From contig DYIU01000001.1 in assembly GCA_020723485.1 (NCBI GenBank), forward strand, positions 310,001 to 374,000: a stretch of DNA of 64,000 bases, in the 5' to 3' direction. The stretch is from Acidimicrobium ferrooxidans. Lineage in GTDB: Bacteria; Actinomycetota; Geothermincolia; Fen-727; Anoxymicrobiaceae. A program made the translations under genes and the position numbers. Shown piece after piece: positions 1-9,144 of this stretch (within the stretch, counting starts at the first letter, position 1; every line of letters starts with the position of its first letter). The notes below the pieces were generated by a model. It made no database searches, was not told the origin of the DNA, and saw nothing but the letters and a program-made list of their open reading frames with translations.

Positions 1-1
1 C

Positions 2-2194
2 TACATCATGCTGGGCGGGCACCACACGCTGCACGTGCTCGAAGCCGCCAAGACTTTCAACCTCGAGCGGACCGTGCAGGAGACCATCGGCGCGAGGCTG
101 GTCGAGAAGATGCCGGACGGCACCGTGAGATTCCGGACAGGCACCTTCGCGTTCTGGAAAGAGGTCCTGAAGAGCTTCTTCGTCGGGCCGACCGGCAAGT
201 ATCCCGCCATCATCAGGGAAGGACTCAACTACAGGCTGAACGGCACCCCGGCCCTCAACGTCTCGGCCGCCGGGCCCCGTTTCGACCTGATAATGGCCTA
301 CATCTTCGGAATAAGCGGCCTTGTTCTCTTCGGCATATCCATATGGTTCCGCGCCGCGGACATTCACACCCCCGAGGCCATGGCACTGCTCACCCCGAAG
401 ATCCTGGCCATCGGCGTGATAGCTTTCCTCGGCAGGCACCAGGACTCGAACGCACTTTACAGGTACAGGGAGAAGAGGAAGACCGAGGCGAAGCTCGCGG
501 CCCAGATCGCCGCGGGTACCGTGGTCGTGGAAGCCGGGCGCCAGGAGATCGACTCGCTGGCAAAGGCCAGGTACGAGAGGCTCGTGGGAGAGGTCAGGAA
601 CTCCGCGGTCTACGGCGGTGACGACCCGCGCTTTAAGGACGTGGCGGTCTACCTCCCGGAGGGCGCCCACAACGCGATACAGGGCGGAAAGCACACCGAG
701 TACGTGGACGCCGAGGGAAACAAGGGCAACACCTCGCCCGACCTTGTGGCACAGGAGAAGTGGATAATCCTCTTCCCGAAGGAGACCGAGGACGTAGCCG
801 AGCGCGGCTTCTTCGGGACCCTGCGGGTGCTGCCCCACCTCCAGAACCAGGTGATCGCCGAGATACTCTCCAGGGAGGGAGTGTCAGGCGGCGGCCGCGA
901 GAACGAGGGCGGCGTCTCGTTCAACGGGTACGGCGGCGGGGACGAGGCGGCCATCAAGCTCCTCATGGAGGCGGCCGCCAAGGCCGGGGTCGAGCACGAC
1001 TACCGGTACGGGGAGAACATGTTCCTGGGGATAGACAACGCTGCGGATTCGGACGACATGTTCGACCCCGAGTCGCACCTCTATACATGGCAGGGGCAGA
1101 AGATGAGCGGCGACGAGCTGGTGGACCGCTACGTCGACCTTTTCTACAAGTGGGAGAACCAGCTCGCCTTCGAGGACCCGTTCGCCGCGCCCCGGAGCCA
1201 GTGGAAGTTCTGGCAGAAGCTGACCGACACCCTCGGCGACCGGATGATAATCATCGGGGACGACAGCCTGGTCACCAACCCGTCCATCGCTTACGACGCT
1301 CTCAAGGACGGCGTCTGCAACGCCGGGCTGGTGAAGCTCAACCAGGTGGGGACGTTCTCCCAGGCGTGGATGTACATGGAGGTCTTCCACAGCGCCGGAA
1401 AAGACACCGTGATATCCCACCGCTCGACGCAGCCGGACACGGTCCCGGACCCCCTGGAGGTCACCGCGACGCTGGCGGCCTCCTACAGGCCGAAGGGGCG
1501 AGTGGTGCTGGCCAAGCTCGGCGGCGTGTTCCTGGCCAACAGGGCCGGGCTCTACTACCAGATGCAGAAGTCGGCCGAGGACTGGCGCACGGGAGTCTCT
1601 ATAACCCCCGGTGTCGGTCCGGACGTCACCATCTCGTCCATCGAGGCGTTCCCCTCCACGCTGGGGGCCGGCAAGTACGGCCTTATGTCCTCGATGAGGC
1701 TCTCGAACGGCCTGGAGATAATCTCGCCCATTCCGGGCGGGCTCTCGAGAGGAGAGAACGAGACCAGGCTGGTAGGCCCGGAGGAGGGCATCCCGATCGT
1801 CAGGGAGATAGTGGAGAGGCTGGGGCTGGTCGGCCTCCCGCTCGGGGCGATAGAGAACGTCTTCGAGATAGAGCGGATGATAATGGCGATGGACATCGAG
1901 AAAGCCCGGGACGGCGGCGTGATCCCGGCCTTCTCGGAGGACGCCTGGGACGCCTACGAGGAGGAGGCCGGCTTCAAGCGCATGGTCGGCGGAGACGTGA
2001 CCCTCACGCTCGGCCAGCTCCTCATAAAGGCCCTGGCGCTGCGTGACGGCCTTCCGCCCTGGCTCGTGTACAGGAACCACGGGATGAGGCTCAACGAGCA
2101 GATAGGGATGACCTTCGACAACTACCCCGAGGCCAGGAGGCTGTTCTACGAGCCTATTTTCACCGGCAAGGTCGGCGACGGCGCATTCCAGTAG
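2..2194 (+). CDS. Membrane-linked enolase homologue with swapped domain order (5' end probably outside the window)
   Basis: The frame is open to the left edge; the first ATG is at 8, so the true start may lie outside. Counting from that ATG (728 aa), residues 90-140 hold one or two hydrophobic membrane segments. Residues 215-525 match the enolase C-terminal barrel in order: GGKH (His229), QE (Glu250), NEGG (Glu300), GID (Asp343), FEDP (Glu389), GDD (418-419), VKLNQ (Lys443), SHRS (471-474) and Lys503. These correspond to the catalytic and Mg-binding positions of enolase. Residues 541-690 then resemble the enolase N-terminal capping domain, with a PGGLSRGE loop and a helix near VGGDVTLTLG. Normal enolases are about 430 aa with the cap first, so the domains look permuted. 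2-phosphoglycerate dehydratase activity is possible but unproven. The TAG stop lies inside a palindromic repeat. Confidence 0.7.
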   Translation, partial: YIMLGGHHTLHVLEAAKTFNLERTVQETIGARLVEKMPDGTVRFRTGTFAFWKEVLKSFFVGPTGKYPAIIREGLNYRLNGTPALNVSAAGPRFDLIMAYIFGISGLVLFGISIWFRAADIHTPEAMALLTPKILAIGVIAFLGRHQDSNALYRYREKRKTEAKLAAQIAAGTVVVEAGRQEIDSLAKARYERLVGEVRNSAVYGGDDPRFKDVAVYLPEGAHNAIQGGKHTEYVDAEGNKGNTSPDLVAQEKWIILFPKETEDVAERGFFGTLRVLPHLQNQVIAEILSREGVSGGGRENEGGVSFNGYGGGDEAAIKLLMEAAAKAGVEHDYRYGENMFLGIDNAADSDDMFDPESHLYTWQGQKMSGDELVDRYVDLFYKWENQLAFEDPFAAPRSQWKFWQKLTDTLGDRMIIIGDDSLVTNPSIAYDALKDGVCNAGLVKLNQVGTFSQAWMYMEVFHSAGKDTVISHRSTQPDTVPDPLEVTATLAASYRPKGRVVLAKLGGVFLANRAGLYYQMQKSAEDWRTGVSITPGVGPDVTISSIEAFPSTLGAGKYGLMSSMRLSNGLEIISPIPGGLSRGENETRLVGPEEGIPIVREIVERLGLVGLPLGAIENVFEIERMIMAMDIEKARDGGVIPAFSEDAWDAYEEEAGFKRMVGGDVTLTLGQLLIKALALRDGLPPWLVYRNHGMRLNEQIGMTFDNYPEARRLFYEPIFTGKVGDGAFQ

Positions 2195-2334
2195 GGGTCA
2201 GACCACTTTCGTTCCAGTAGGGGTCAGACCACTTTCGTTACGTTAGCAACATCAGTTTACTCACGCATCACGGCAGGAGGTGCGTTGTGGCTGAAGTGGT
2301 TTATGTTGCTAACGTAACGAAAGTGGTCTGACCC
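2186..2334. repeat. Composite REP-like element: 26-bp tandem repeat plus 32-bp perfect inverted repeat
   Basis: A 26-bp unit starting TTCCAGTAGGGGTCAGACC occurs twice in tandem (2186-2211 and 2212-2237). The second copy is the left arm of a perfect 32-bp inverted repeat (2221-2252 with 2303-2334) around a 50-nt loop. The stop codons of both flanking convergent genes (TAG at 2192-2194, and TAG on the minus strand at 2336-2334) lie in or at the element. It may serve as a bidirectional terminator. It belongs to the GGGGTCAG repeat family seen elsewhere in this window. Confidence 0.9.
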
Positions 2335-4793
2335 TATATGGTCTCGGGCTCCGGCTCGCCCAGCTCCTTCGCGTGATGCAGCTCCCTGTGCCCCGACAGC
2401 TTTAACAGGAGCGCGGGCATCAGCGTCAGCGAGGTCACGAGACAGACGCTGATGGCGACCGCGGTAACACCGCCGAAGCGCCTCAACGGGACGATGCCCG
2501 AGAACATCACGATGACGAACGCCGCGACCGTCGCTATCGCGGCGATGACGTTCGCCCTTCCGAGGTTGGACATGGTGTTTCTTATTGCGTCGCCCGCGGA
2601 GCTCCCCCCCTGCTCCTTCTCCTGGATGTAACGGTGGGTGAACAATATGCCGAAGTTGACACCGACGCCTATGACCAGCGCGGAGACGAGCGACGTCACT
2701 ATGTCGAGAGGCCAGTTGACTATGTTCAGGAAACCTATCTCGGCGGCTATCCCTGCTATCGCCACGGTCAGGGTTATCAGTCCGTAGGCGAGCGAGCGGA
2801 AGATGATGACCAGCACGAGAGCGCAAAGCAGGAGGGACAGGGCCGACGACCAGGTCTCGGTGGGGATGAGGTTCTTTGTCATGTCCTTTGTGAGGGGTGT
2901 GATGCCCCCGAGCCGGTACTCCAGGCCGACCGGGTCGAGGAAGCGGTCTGAGTTCTTCTTCATCACGTTTATCTTCCGGTTCACCACGTCGGTGGTCTGC
3001 GCGCCGGAAGCGTTGAGCGTGACGAGAGCCGACTTGCCGTCTTCGCTCAACAGCCCGCCGATGACGTAGCCGCCGCTCGCCTCTGCGGCGTCAAGGGCCT
3101 GCTGGGCCTCCTCGCGGGTCTCGGGCAGTTTCCCGTTGTTGGCGGCGGCGAGGGCGTCCGGCAGGCCGGTCACCCCCTGCCTCGTATAGAGGCCGTCTCC
3201 TCCCCTGCCCGCTATCGAAGACTCGAGGTCAGCCATGGCCCGCAACGATTCCGGCGACATCACGTCGCCGGTGACCATTATCACGTCCTGCTGCTGCCCG
3301 CCGAAGTACTTCTCGAGCTCGAAGTCGGCCTTTATCCCGGGGAGGTCCCTGGGGACGAGTTTCCGAAGGTCCGAGTCGGTCTTGAGGCCCCTGAGCTGTA
3401 TGAGCCCGACCAGGATCAGAACCGCGAACACCACTATGACTATGGTCGAGCGGTGTATGGAGACGTTCGCGAAGAAAACGAGGATGCGGTCTATCCCGCG
3501 GGTGACGATACCGCGCCGCCTCGACATGGAGAGGCCGTCGAACTTGTCCCTGCGCCTGCTCTTGCCCTCCTCGGCCCTCCTGTCGAACACCCTGTCTCTA
3601 ACCACCAGGACCGCCGGGAGCAGCACCACCGACAGGAGGAAGACGAAGCCGGTGCCGATCGCGCAGGTCAGGCCGAAATCGCGAAGCGCGGGCAGGACGC
3701 TGAACTCGAACACCAGGAAGCCGAAGACGTTCGTGATCGCCGCCAGGAAGACACCGACACCGACCGCCATGAGAGCGATGCCTATGGCCTGGACCGCCTT
3801 GTGGCTGGTCTCGGCCTCCTCGTAGTAGCGCGCGACGAACGGCACCACGAAGGTGAGGGCCGTTCCCAGTATCAGCGGCATGACGGCTATGACCGCCACC
3901 GAGTAGTCGATGCCGACCCAGCCGGTGAAACCGAACGTCCAGACAGCCGCCAGCAGCATTACTGACACGGGCAGCACGGTGTCCGTGAAGCGTCTGAAAG
4001 CGATGAAGAGCGTCAGGACGACGAACGCCAGGGCGATGAGGAGGAGCAGGATAGTCTTGTTCTTGATATGCTCGTTGAAGTCCCTCGCCAGTATCGCGTC
4101 GCCGGAGACGCTGACCTGCACGCCCTCCATCAGGCTCAGCTTTCCTTTGAAGAACTTCTCGATGTCGGCGCCCAGCTGGACCTGCTGCCTCTCCGTCAGG
4201 TCCGGGCCGTCCTTGAGCATGACCAGGGCGGCCTTCCTGTCGGGGGTTATGAAGCGCCCGACCACCTGGCTCGCCGCGAGCGGGTTGGACAGGTAGTCCT
4301 CCGTGATGAGCGCCTTGAAATCCTTGCCGGTGAATATCTTGACGGCGTTGTTGGTGATGGCCCCCAGCGAGAGCTGTATGCCGCGCTTGGCTATCTCCTG
4401 CTGCATGACTGCGGCGAACGGGGTCACGTAGTCCTGGATTACCGGCACCTCTTCGCCCAGGGCGTTGACCCGCGTCGCGAGCTGCCCCTTGTTGAACTGG
4501 GGCTCCTCCTTGAGGGCGTCCTCGAGGCCGACCAGGAACTGGACTATCTCGTTGTCCGTGACGTCGGGCGCGCGTATGAGCACGTACTCGTAGGATATGC
4601 CGCCGAAGTTCTCGCGCAGGGCGGAGAGCGCCTCGACGCTCGGGAAGTCGCGCGGCAGGAGGCTCTGGTAGGTGACGTGACCCTTCAGGAAGAACAGCCC
4701 GCAGCCGAGGCCGACTGTGAGAAGGAAGCAGACGATGATGACGGACCAGGGGTGTTTCTTTATCAGTTCAGCCAGCCTGGCGAATGCGCTCAT
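2334..4793 (-). CDS. RND superfamily exporter, MMPL / HAE3 type
   Basis: 819-aa inner-membrane protein with the two-fold RND layout: an N-terminal membrane helix, a large extracytoplasmic loop (about residues 35-225), a five- to six-helix bundle, then the same arrangement repeated in the second half. The order and length fit the MMPL/HAE3 exporters, which move lipids, hopanoids or other hydrophobic molecules using proton motive force. No periplasmic adaptor or outer-membrane factor is adjacent, as expected for this subfamily. The start ATG follows GGGAAGAG. The C-terminus is a short charged tail ending at a TAG supplied by the palindromic repeat. The substrate cannot be told from sequence. 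Confidence 0.88.
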   Translation of the reverse strand: MSAFARLAELIKKHPWSVIIVCFLLTVGLGCGLFFLKGHVTYQSLLPRDFPSVEALSALRENFGGISYEYVLIRAPDVTDNEIVQFLVGLEDALKEEPQFNKGQLATRVNALGEEVPVIQDYVTPFAAVMQQEIAKRGIQLSLGAITNNAVKIFTGKDFKALITEDYLSNPLAASQVVGRFITPDRKAALVMLKDGPDLTERQQVQLGADIEKFFKGKLSLMEGVQVSVSGDAILARDFNEHIKNKTILLLLIALAFVVLTLFIAFRRFTDTVLPVSVMLLAAVWTFGFTGWVGIDYSVAVIAVMPLILGTALTFVVPFVARYYEEAETSHKAVQAIGIALMAVGVGVFLAAITNVFGFLVFEFSVLPALRDFGLTCAIGTGFVFLLSVVLLPAVLVVRDRVFDRRAEEGKSRRRDKFDGLSMSRRRGIVTRGIDRILVFFANVSIHRSTIVIVVFAVLILVGLIQLRGLKTDSDLRKLVPRDLPGIKADFELEKYFGGQQQDVIMVTGDVMSPESLRAMADLESSIAGRGGDGLYTRQGVTGLPDALAAANNGKLPETREEAQQALDAAEASGGYVIGGLLSEDGKSALVTLNASGAQTTDVVNRKINVMKKNSDRFLDPVGLEYRLGGITPLTKDMTKNLIPTETWSSALSLLLCALVLVIIFRSLAYGLITLTVAIAGIAAEIGFLNIVNWPLDIVTSLVSALVIGVGVNFGILFTHRYIQEKEQGGSSAGDAIRNTMSNLGRANVIAAIATVAAFVIVMFSGIVPLRRFGGVTAVAISVCLVTSLTLMPALLLKLSGHRELHHAKELGEPEPETI

Positions 4794-4891
4794 CTCTTCC
4801 CTTTGTCCCGCCTCAACCCCGACTCTGTATTCGACGTGGAAGACATATATTAGTTTCTACGATAGCCGGGGGCAAGAACCTTTGAGAGCCC

Positions 4892-6778
4892 TCAGTCCTT
4901 GAAGTTGGCCCTCATGCGACAGACGCCCTCGCTCATCTGCTTGCTGAAATCGAGCCCGGATTTCTCGAGCAGCTTCATGACCGGCAGGTTCTCGCCGAGT
5001 ATGTCGGCGGTGAAGCCCAGCAACCCCTGCCTCTTCCCGATTAGTATGAGGTAGCCCAGCAGCTCTGTTCCTATGCCCCGACCCTGGTATTCGTCCCTCA
5101 CCGCCAGGGCTATCTCCGCGTAGTGGTCATCATCCATCACGTACTGGCCGACACCGACAACGGTCTCCTTCTCCCCCTCCCTGATGACCGCGAGTATGAC
5201 CATCTCCCTGGTGTAGTCGATGGCGACGAACTTCTGGAGGACCTCGTGGGGAAGGCGGCGCCGCAGCATGATGAACCTGCGGTAGTTGCTCTTGTCCGAG
5301 AGCGAATACCAGAAGTCCTTCATCAGCGGTTCGTCGCTTATCTTCGCCGGCCGCAGCAGTATTTCGAGGCCGTCCCTGGTGGTGCGGTACCTCTCGAGCT
5401 CCTCGGGGTACTCGCCCTCCTTCCCGGGCACGAAAGCCTGGTCGGGGTATATGAAGTTGAGCTTCTTGGCCTCGTCTATCAGCCACTCCCTGAACTTCGG
5501 GTGCGCGATGGCGATGAGCTCCATCGCGCGCTCCCTGATGTTCTTGCCGTGCAGGTAGGCGATGCCGTACTCGGTGACGACATAATGGACGTCGCCCCTG
5601 GTCAGTGTCACGCCTGTCCCTTCGGCCAGCAGCGGCACTATCCTCGACGTATCCTCGTCCCCGGCGGTCGACGGAAGGACCAGCACGGTCTTGCCCCCGG
5701 GAGACAGGACCGCGCCCCTCATGAAGTCAGCCTGCCCCCCGATCCCGCTGTAGAACACGCGGCCTATGGATTCGGCTGTGGCCTGCCCGGTGAGGTCGAT
5801 TGCCAGCGCGCTGTTTATCGCCACCATGTTGTTGTTCTCAGCTATGACAAGCGGGTTGTTCGTGTAGTCGATGGGCCTGAACTCGATGCTGGGGTTGTCT
5901 CCTATGAAGCGGTATGTCTCGGCGGTACCCATGCAGAAAGAGGCCACCGTCTTGCCCCTGTTGAGGGCCTTGCGGGAGTTGTCTATGACGCCCTTCCTCA
6001 TCAGCTCGGCGATGCCATCGCTCATGAGCTCGGTGTGCACCCCGAGCCCCCGCTTCTCGGTCAGGTTGGCGATTATCGCGTTGGGAATGCTCCCGTAACC
6101 CACCTGCATCGTGTCCCCGTCCTCCACGATGCGGGCCACGTACCCGCCGATCCGCTGCGCCAGCTCGTCGGGGATCGTGTCCACGAACTCGAGCAGCGGC
6201 TCGTCGAACGGTATCACGAAATCGATGTCCTCTATGTTCACAAAGGCGTCGCCGTGGACCCTGGGCATGTTCGCGTTGACCTGGCACACGACCCTCGACG
6301 CCGCCTCAGTGGCTGCCTTGGTTATGTCGACGCTCACGCCGAGGCTCATGTAGCCGTTCCTGTCGGGCGGCGACGCCTGTATCAGGGCCACGTCTATCGG
6401 GATGAAACGCCTCGAGAAGAGCCCGGGCACCTGCGAGAGGAATATGGGCGTGTAGTCTGCGAGGCCTTCGTTCACCGCCTGGCGGGTGTTCTCGCCGATG
6501 AAGAAGGAGTTGTACCTGAAGTTGCTCAGGAACTGCTTCTCCGCGTACGGGGCCACCCCCAGCGTCCAGACATGCAGGACCTCCGCGTCGAAGAACGCTT
6601 TCGGGTTGGCCTCGACGAAATCGGTGAGCGCGGCCAGGAGGTGCTGGGGCTGCCCGCAGGCCGTCGCCACAAAAAGACGGTCGCCCTTGCGAATGCACTC
6701 GAACACCTTATCCTCGGGCACGAATTTCTCCGGAAACCTCTTTCTGAAGGTCCCGAGGGCGTCGGTGGTGTCTTCCAT
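4892..6778 (-). CDS. Acetyl-CoA hydrolase/CoA-transferase fused to a GNAT acetyltransferase domain
   Basis: 628-aa two-part protein. Residues about 10-450 match class I CoA-transferases of the acetyl-CoA hydrolase / 4-hydroxybutyrate CoA-transferase type, with LGVHTEL (a likely catalytic Glu region by family comparison), GIGGQADFMRGA and VVTEYGIAYL. Residues about 475-628 form a GNAT domain with the acetyl-CoA pyrophosphate loop around QGRGIGTELLG. Fusions of this type occur in anaerobes, and the GNAT part may regulate or acetylate a partner, but its target is unknown. The CoA-transferase part would exchange CoA between acyl-CoA and acetate or a related acid. A GAGGAGAAGAG Shine-Dalgarno region precedes the ATG. 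The nearest leftward gene is an exporter with no obvious link. Confidence 0.9.
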   Translation of the reverse strand: MEDTTDALGTFRKRFPEKFVPEDKVFECIRKGDRLFVATACGQPQHLLAALTDFVEANPKAFFDAEVLHVWTLGVAPYAEKQFLSNFRYNSFFIGENTRQAVNEGLADYTPIFLSQVPGLFSRRFIPIDVALIQASPPDRNGYMSLGVSVDITKAATEAASRVVCQVNANMPRVHGDAFVNIEDIDFVIPFDEPLLEFVDTIPDELAQRIGGYVARIVEDGDTMQVGYGSIPNAIIANLTEKRGLGVHTELMSDGIAELMRKGVIDNSRKALNRGKTVASFCMGTAETYRFIGDNPSIEFRPIDYTNNPLVIAENNNMVAINSALAIDLTGQATAESIGRVFYSGIGGQADFMRGAVLSPGGKTVLVLPSTAGDEDTSRIVPLLAEGTGVTLTRGDVHYVVTEYGIAYLHGKNIRERAMELIAIAHPKFREWLIDEAKKLNFIYPDQAFVPGKEGEYPEELERYRTTRDGLEILLRPAKISDEPLMKDFWYSLSDKSNYRRFIMLRRRLPHEVLQKFVAIDYTREMVILAVIREGEKETVVGVGQYVMDDDHYAEIALAVRDEYQGRGIGTELLGYLILIGKRQGLLGFTADILGENLPVMKLLEKSGLDFSKQMSEGVCRMRANFKD

Positions 6779-6926
6779 CTCTTCTCCTCATGTGTGACCG
6801 GGGCCACCATATATTCTATCCCTGATTCCCCGCGGACCGGGGCGCCGCCAACGGCCTTCTGGTGCAGGATTGGCGCAGAGGGCGGCGAAAAGCCGGAAAT
6901 GTATCGACAAGCAAGGGGGACCGGCC

Positions 6927-7319
6927 ATGGAGATCACCCACCACAACCCGGATACGTTAATAAGCAACCCGGCGTTCTCGCAGGCGGTCAGTGTCGAGGG
7001 CGCGGGCAGGCTCGTCTTCGTAGGCGGGCAGAACGGCGTGAGAGCCGACGGCAGGCTCGCGGGTGAGGACCTCGGCTCCCAGACCGAGCAGGCGCTCGAG
7101 AACGTGCTGGAGGCCCTGAAGGCTGCAGGCGCATCGCAGAAGGACGTCGTTCGGCTCGGCATCTACATCGTCGAGGGCCAGGACCCGGGGATGGGGTTCG
7201 CCGCGTCGCAGAAGGTATGGGGCATGCACCCGACGGCCATCACGGTCCTGACCGTCTCCGGGCTGGGACCCCCGGGCGCCGTCGTGGAGATCGAAGCTAT
7301 CGCAGCCGTGGAGACCTAG
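6927..7319 (+). CDS. RidA family (YjgF/YER057c/UK114) protein
   Basis: 130-aa protein of typical RidA length. The family deaminates reactive enamine/imine intermediates released by PLP enzymes, and distant members act in catabolic pathways. Visible features are the N-terminal FVGGQNGV segment, a central helix following SQTEQALENV, and GAVVEIEAIA at the C-terminus. The usual catalytic Arg of canonical RidA (in a motif near R-x-x-V) is not obvious here, so this may belong to an Rid2-7 type subgroup. The ATG at 6927 is preferred over upstream codons because AAGGGGG lies about 8 nt before it. It is transcribed divergently from the CoA-transferase/GNAT gene. Confidence 0.85.
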   Translation: MEITHHNPDTLISNPAFSQAVSVEGAGRLVFVGGQNGVRADGRLAGEDLGSQTEQALENVLEALKAAGASQKDVVRLGIYIVEGQDPGMGFAASQKVWGMHPTAITVLTVSGLGPPGAVVEIEAIAAVET

Positions 7320-7438
7320 CCGGCCGGCCTGCCTTCTTCGACTCCTCAATAACACCTGACAGGTGACTCACCGGCCTATCAGGCCGCGTAAAATACGATA
7401 GAATCACCGTTGTACGGTTGCGGCAGAGGCGGCATACA

Positions 7439-8608
7439 TTGCAGGAATACGAAAAGCGCGTGCTCAGGAAGGCCTCGAAGGAGCACGTACGGCGCATTAT
7501 CCGTTGCAGCGAATGCTACAGTCCTCTCCTGCTCAAGTGGCTCTTCAGGTGGCATGACGGAGTCATCACCCTGCGGCTCCTGAACCCGGATTTCAGGTTC
7601 GCCTTCCTCGAGAACGACATGCTGAGAAGCGTGATGGACTTCCTGGTCGAGCAGTTCGGGGAGGAGCGCGTATTCGAGATCGCGCGGAGCACCGAGCGCG
7701 GCTCGGCCACCGGGTACCTGTCGATGGTGCTGGCGGCCGAGCAGTGGTGGATGAAGCCGATATCCTACCTCATTCGGTACTCCTTCATCCTCGACTACCT
7801 GCTCGAGCTGAACGTCTCTTTCCTGGGTTACGGGGCGGCGGACATGGTGGACAAGGAGCTCCCCAACGGCGTCGTGTTCATGAGGCACCCTTACGTCAGG
7901 TCGCTGTTCCAGGCGGACGTCGAGGCCGCCTACATGCTGGCCAGGGACAGGGAGATAACCATCAGGACCGACCCGGTCTCGGAGGCCGAGGGCATATACA
8001 TGTACGCGGGGAAAGCGGAGTCCGAGCGCACGCCCGGGGCCTTCAGGGAGTACCGGCTCGAAACCCCGCCGGTGACGCGCGTCACCGACCCGTACACATT
8101 CCTCAGGTGTCCGAGGTGCGGGGTGCCGGGCAAGATATCCCAGTTCTGGTGGGACGCCCGGTCGGGAATAATAGCGCACAAAGAGACCGGCAAGCGGATA
8201 ATACTGTGGCCGTGCTATGCGCTCGAGAGGCTGCTCGGCGCACTGGAGGAGCAGCTCGGAGGCACCGCGGGCGAGCTAATCTTCCAGACCGTGAAGGACT
8301 ACGAGAGGGACAGCATCCTCTCCGGCGGAGTCGGATTCACCCCCGAGGAGAAGCTCGCCTTCATAGAGGCGGACAGGTTCGGACAGTACAGGCTCCTCCT
8401 GCATCACCTCGCCTGCATGGGATTCGGAGACGGCAAGCTGGACCTCGCGGAAGATGACGTCATAAGGATATCCATGGCCAACTCGCTCGTCCCCCAGGTC
8501 ACCTCCGGCCAGATCGCCGGGATGGTGGAGGCCCTGGAGGGCCGGCCCGTGACCGTCTCCTGGGAGCTTGGGCCGAAGGCCACCTCATACACCCTCAAAC
8601 TCCTTTGA
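7439..8608 (+). CDS. Unrecognised soluble protein with CxxC motifs
   Basis: About 389 aa and not confidently assignable. It contains CSEC near the N-terminus (about residues 24-27) and CPRCG near residue 225, either of which could bind a metal. There is no signal peptide, and no clear membrane span despite aromatic stretches. The C-terminal 80 residues (GFTPEEKL... through VTVSWELG) look like a compact alpha/beta domain, and a V4R-like or sensor role is a guess only. The start is uncertain: TTG at 7439 has AGAGG 9 nt upstream, whereas TTG at 7418 has no visible Shine-Dalgarno. The gene ends one base before a palindromic GGGGTCAG repeat. Confidence 0.6.
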   Translation: MQEYEKRVLRKASKEHVRRIIRCSECYSPLLLKWLFRWHDGVITLRLLNPDFRFAFLENDMLRSVMDFLVEQFGEERVFEIARSTERGSATGYLSMVLAAEQWWMKPISYLIRYSFILDYLLELNVSFLGYGAADMVDKELPNGVVFMRHPYVRSLFQADVEAAYMLARDREITIRTDPVSEAEGIYMYAGKAESERTPGAFREYRLETPPVTRVTDPYTFLRCPRCGVPGKISQFWWDARSGIIAHKETGKRIILWPCYALERLLGALEEQLGGTAGELIFQTVKDYERDSILSGGVGFTPEEKLAFIEADRFGQYRLLLHHLACMGFGDGKLDLAEDDVIRISMANSLVPQVTSGQIAGMVEALEGRPVTVSWELGPKATSYTLKLL

Positions 8609-8609
8609 A

Positions 8610-8687
8610 GCCGGGGTCAGGCCCGGGAATTTAAGTCGGAACGCGGCTATCAGGCAACACGCTTTAATTCTCGGGCCTGACCCCGGC
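8610..8687. repeat. REP-like inverted repeat, GGGGTCAGGCC type
   Basis: The arms 8610-8634 and 8664-8687 are complementary over about 24 bp with one mismatch and one bulge, around a 29-nt loop. The core GGGGTCAGGCC is a variant of the window-wide repeat. It starts immediately after the stop codon of the upstream gene and could also terminate transcription before msrB. Confidence 0.85.
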
Positions 8688-8772
8688 TCTTAAGTTGACG
8701 GGCCTCATTCACCAGGCAGGGAGCGGCCGCTATATTGAGAATAAGACTTGCCAAGTGAAAGGAAGCTGTCAG

Positions 8773-9144
8773 ATGAAGCTCAATGAGCTCACGCCCGAAG
8801 AGGAGAGGGTGATTGTCCACAAGGGCACCGAGATGCCCTTTACCGGGGAGTACGAGGAACACTTCGAGCCGGGGACTTACACCTGCAGGAGGTGCGGCGC
8901 TCCGCTGTACCGCTCGACGGACAAGTTCCGGTCGGGATGCGGGTGGCCCGCGTTCGACGACGAGATAGAGGGAGCGGTCCAGCGGACCACCGACGCCGAC
9001 GGGATGCGCACCGAGATAACATGCGCGGCGTGCGGCGGCCACCTCGGCCACGTGTTCGAGGGCGAGGGTTTCACGCCGAAGAACGAGCGCCACTGCGTCA
9101 ACAGCATCTCGCTCATGTTCAAGGGAGACGAAGATGCCGGCTGA
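8773..9144 (+). CDS. msrB: Peptide methionine (R)-S-oxide reductase MsrB
   Basis: 123-aa reductase of R-methionine sulfoxide in proteins, using thioredoxin or a similar donor. It has the paired zinc-binding CxxC motifs (CRRCG and CAACGG), the substrate-pocket GCGWPAF and GHVFEGEG segments, and the catalytic Cys in RHCVNSISL. The ATG at 8773 follows AAGGA with about 9-nt spacing; the frame stays open upstream but lacks a good ribosome site. It overlaps the start of msrA by 11 nt, so the two are translationally coupled and repair both sulfoxide diastereomers. Confidence 0.96.
   Translation: MKLNELTPEEERVIVHKGTEMPFTGEYEEHFEPGTYTCRRCGAPLYRSTDKFRSGCGWPAFDDEIEGAVQRTTDADGMRTEITCAACGGHLGHVFEGEGFTPKNERHCVNSISLMFKGDEDAG

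Noticed and set aside
5123-7066. 647-aa plus-strand open frame opposite the CoA-transferase
   Set aside because: Antisense shadow in GC-rich DNA; His/Val/Arg-rich low-complexity translation with no motif.
7353-7365. CACCTGACAGGTG palindrome after RidA as a terminator
   Set aside because: Six-base arms with a one-base loop cannot form a stable RNA hairpin; at most a protein-binding site.
8695-8736. TTGACG with TATATT upstream of msrB as a promoter
   Set aside because: The spacer would be 30 nt, too long for sigma70.
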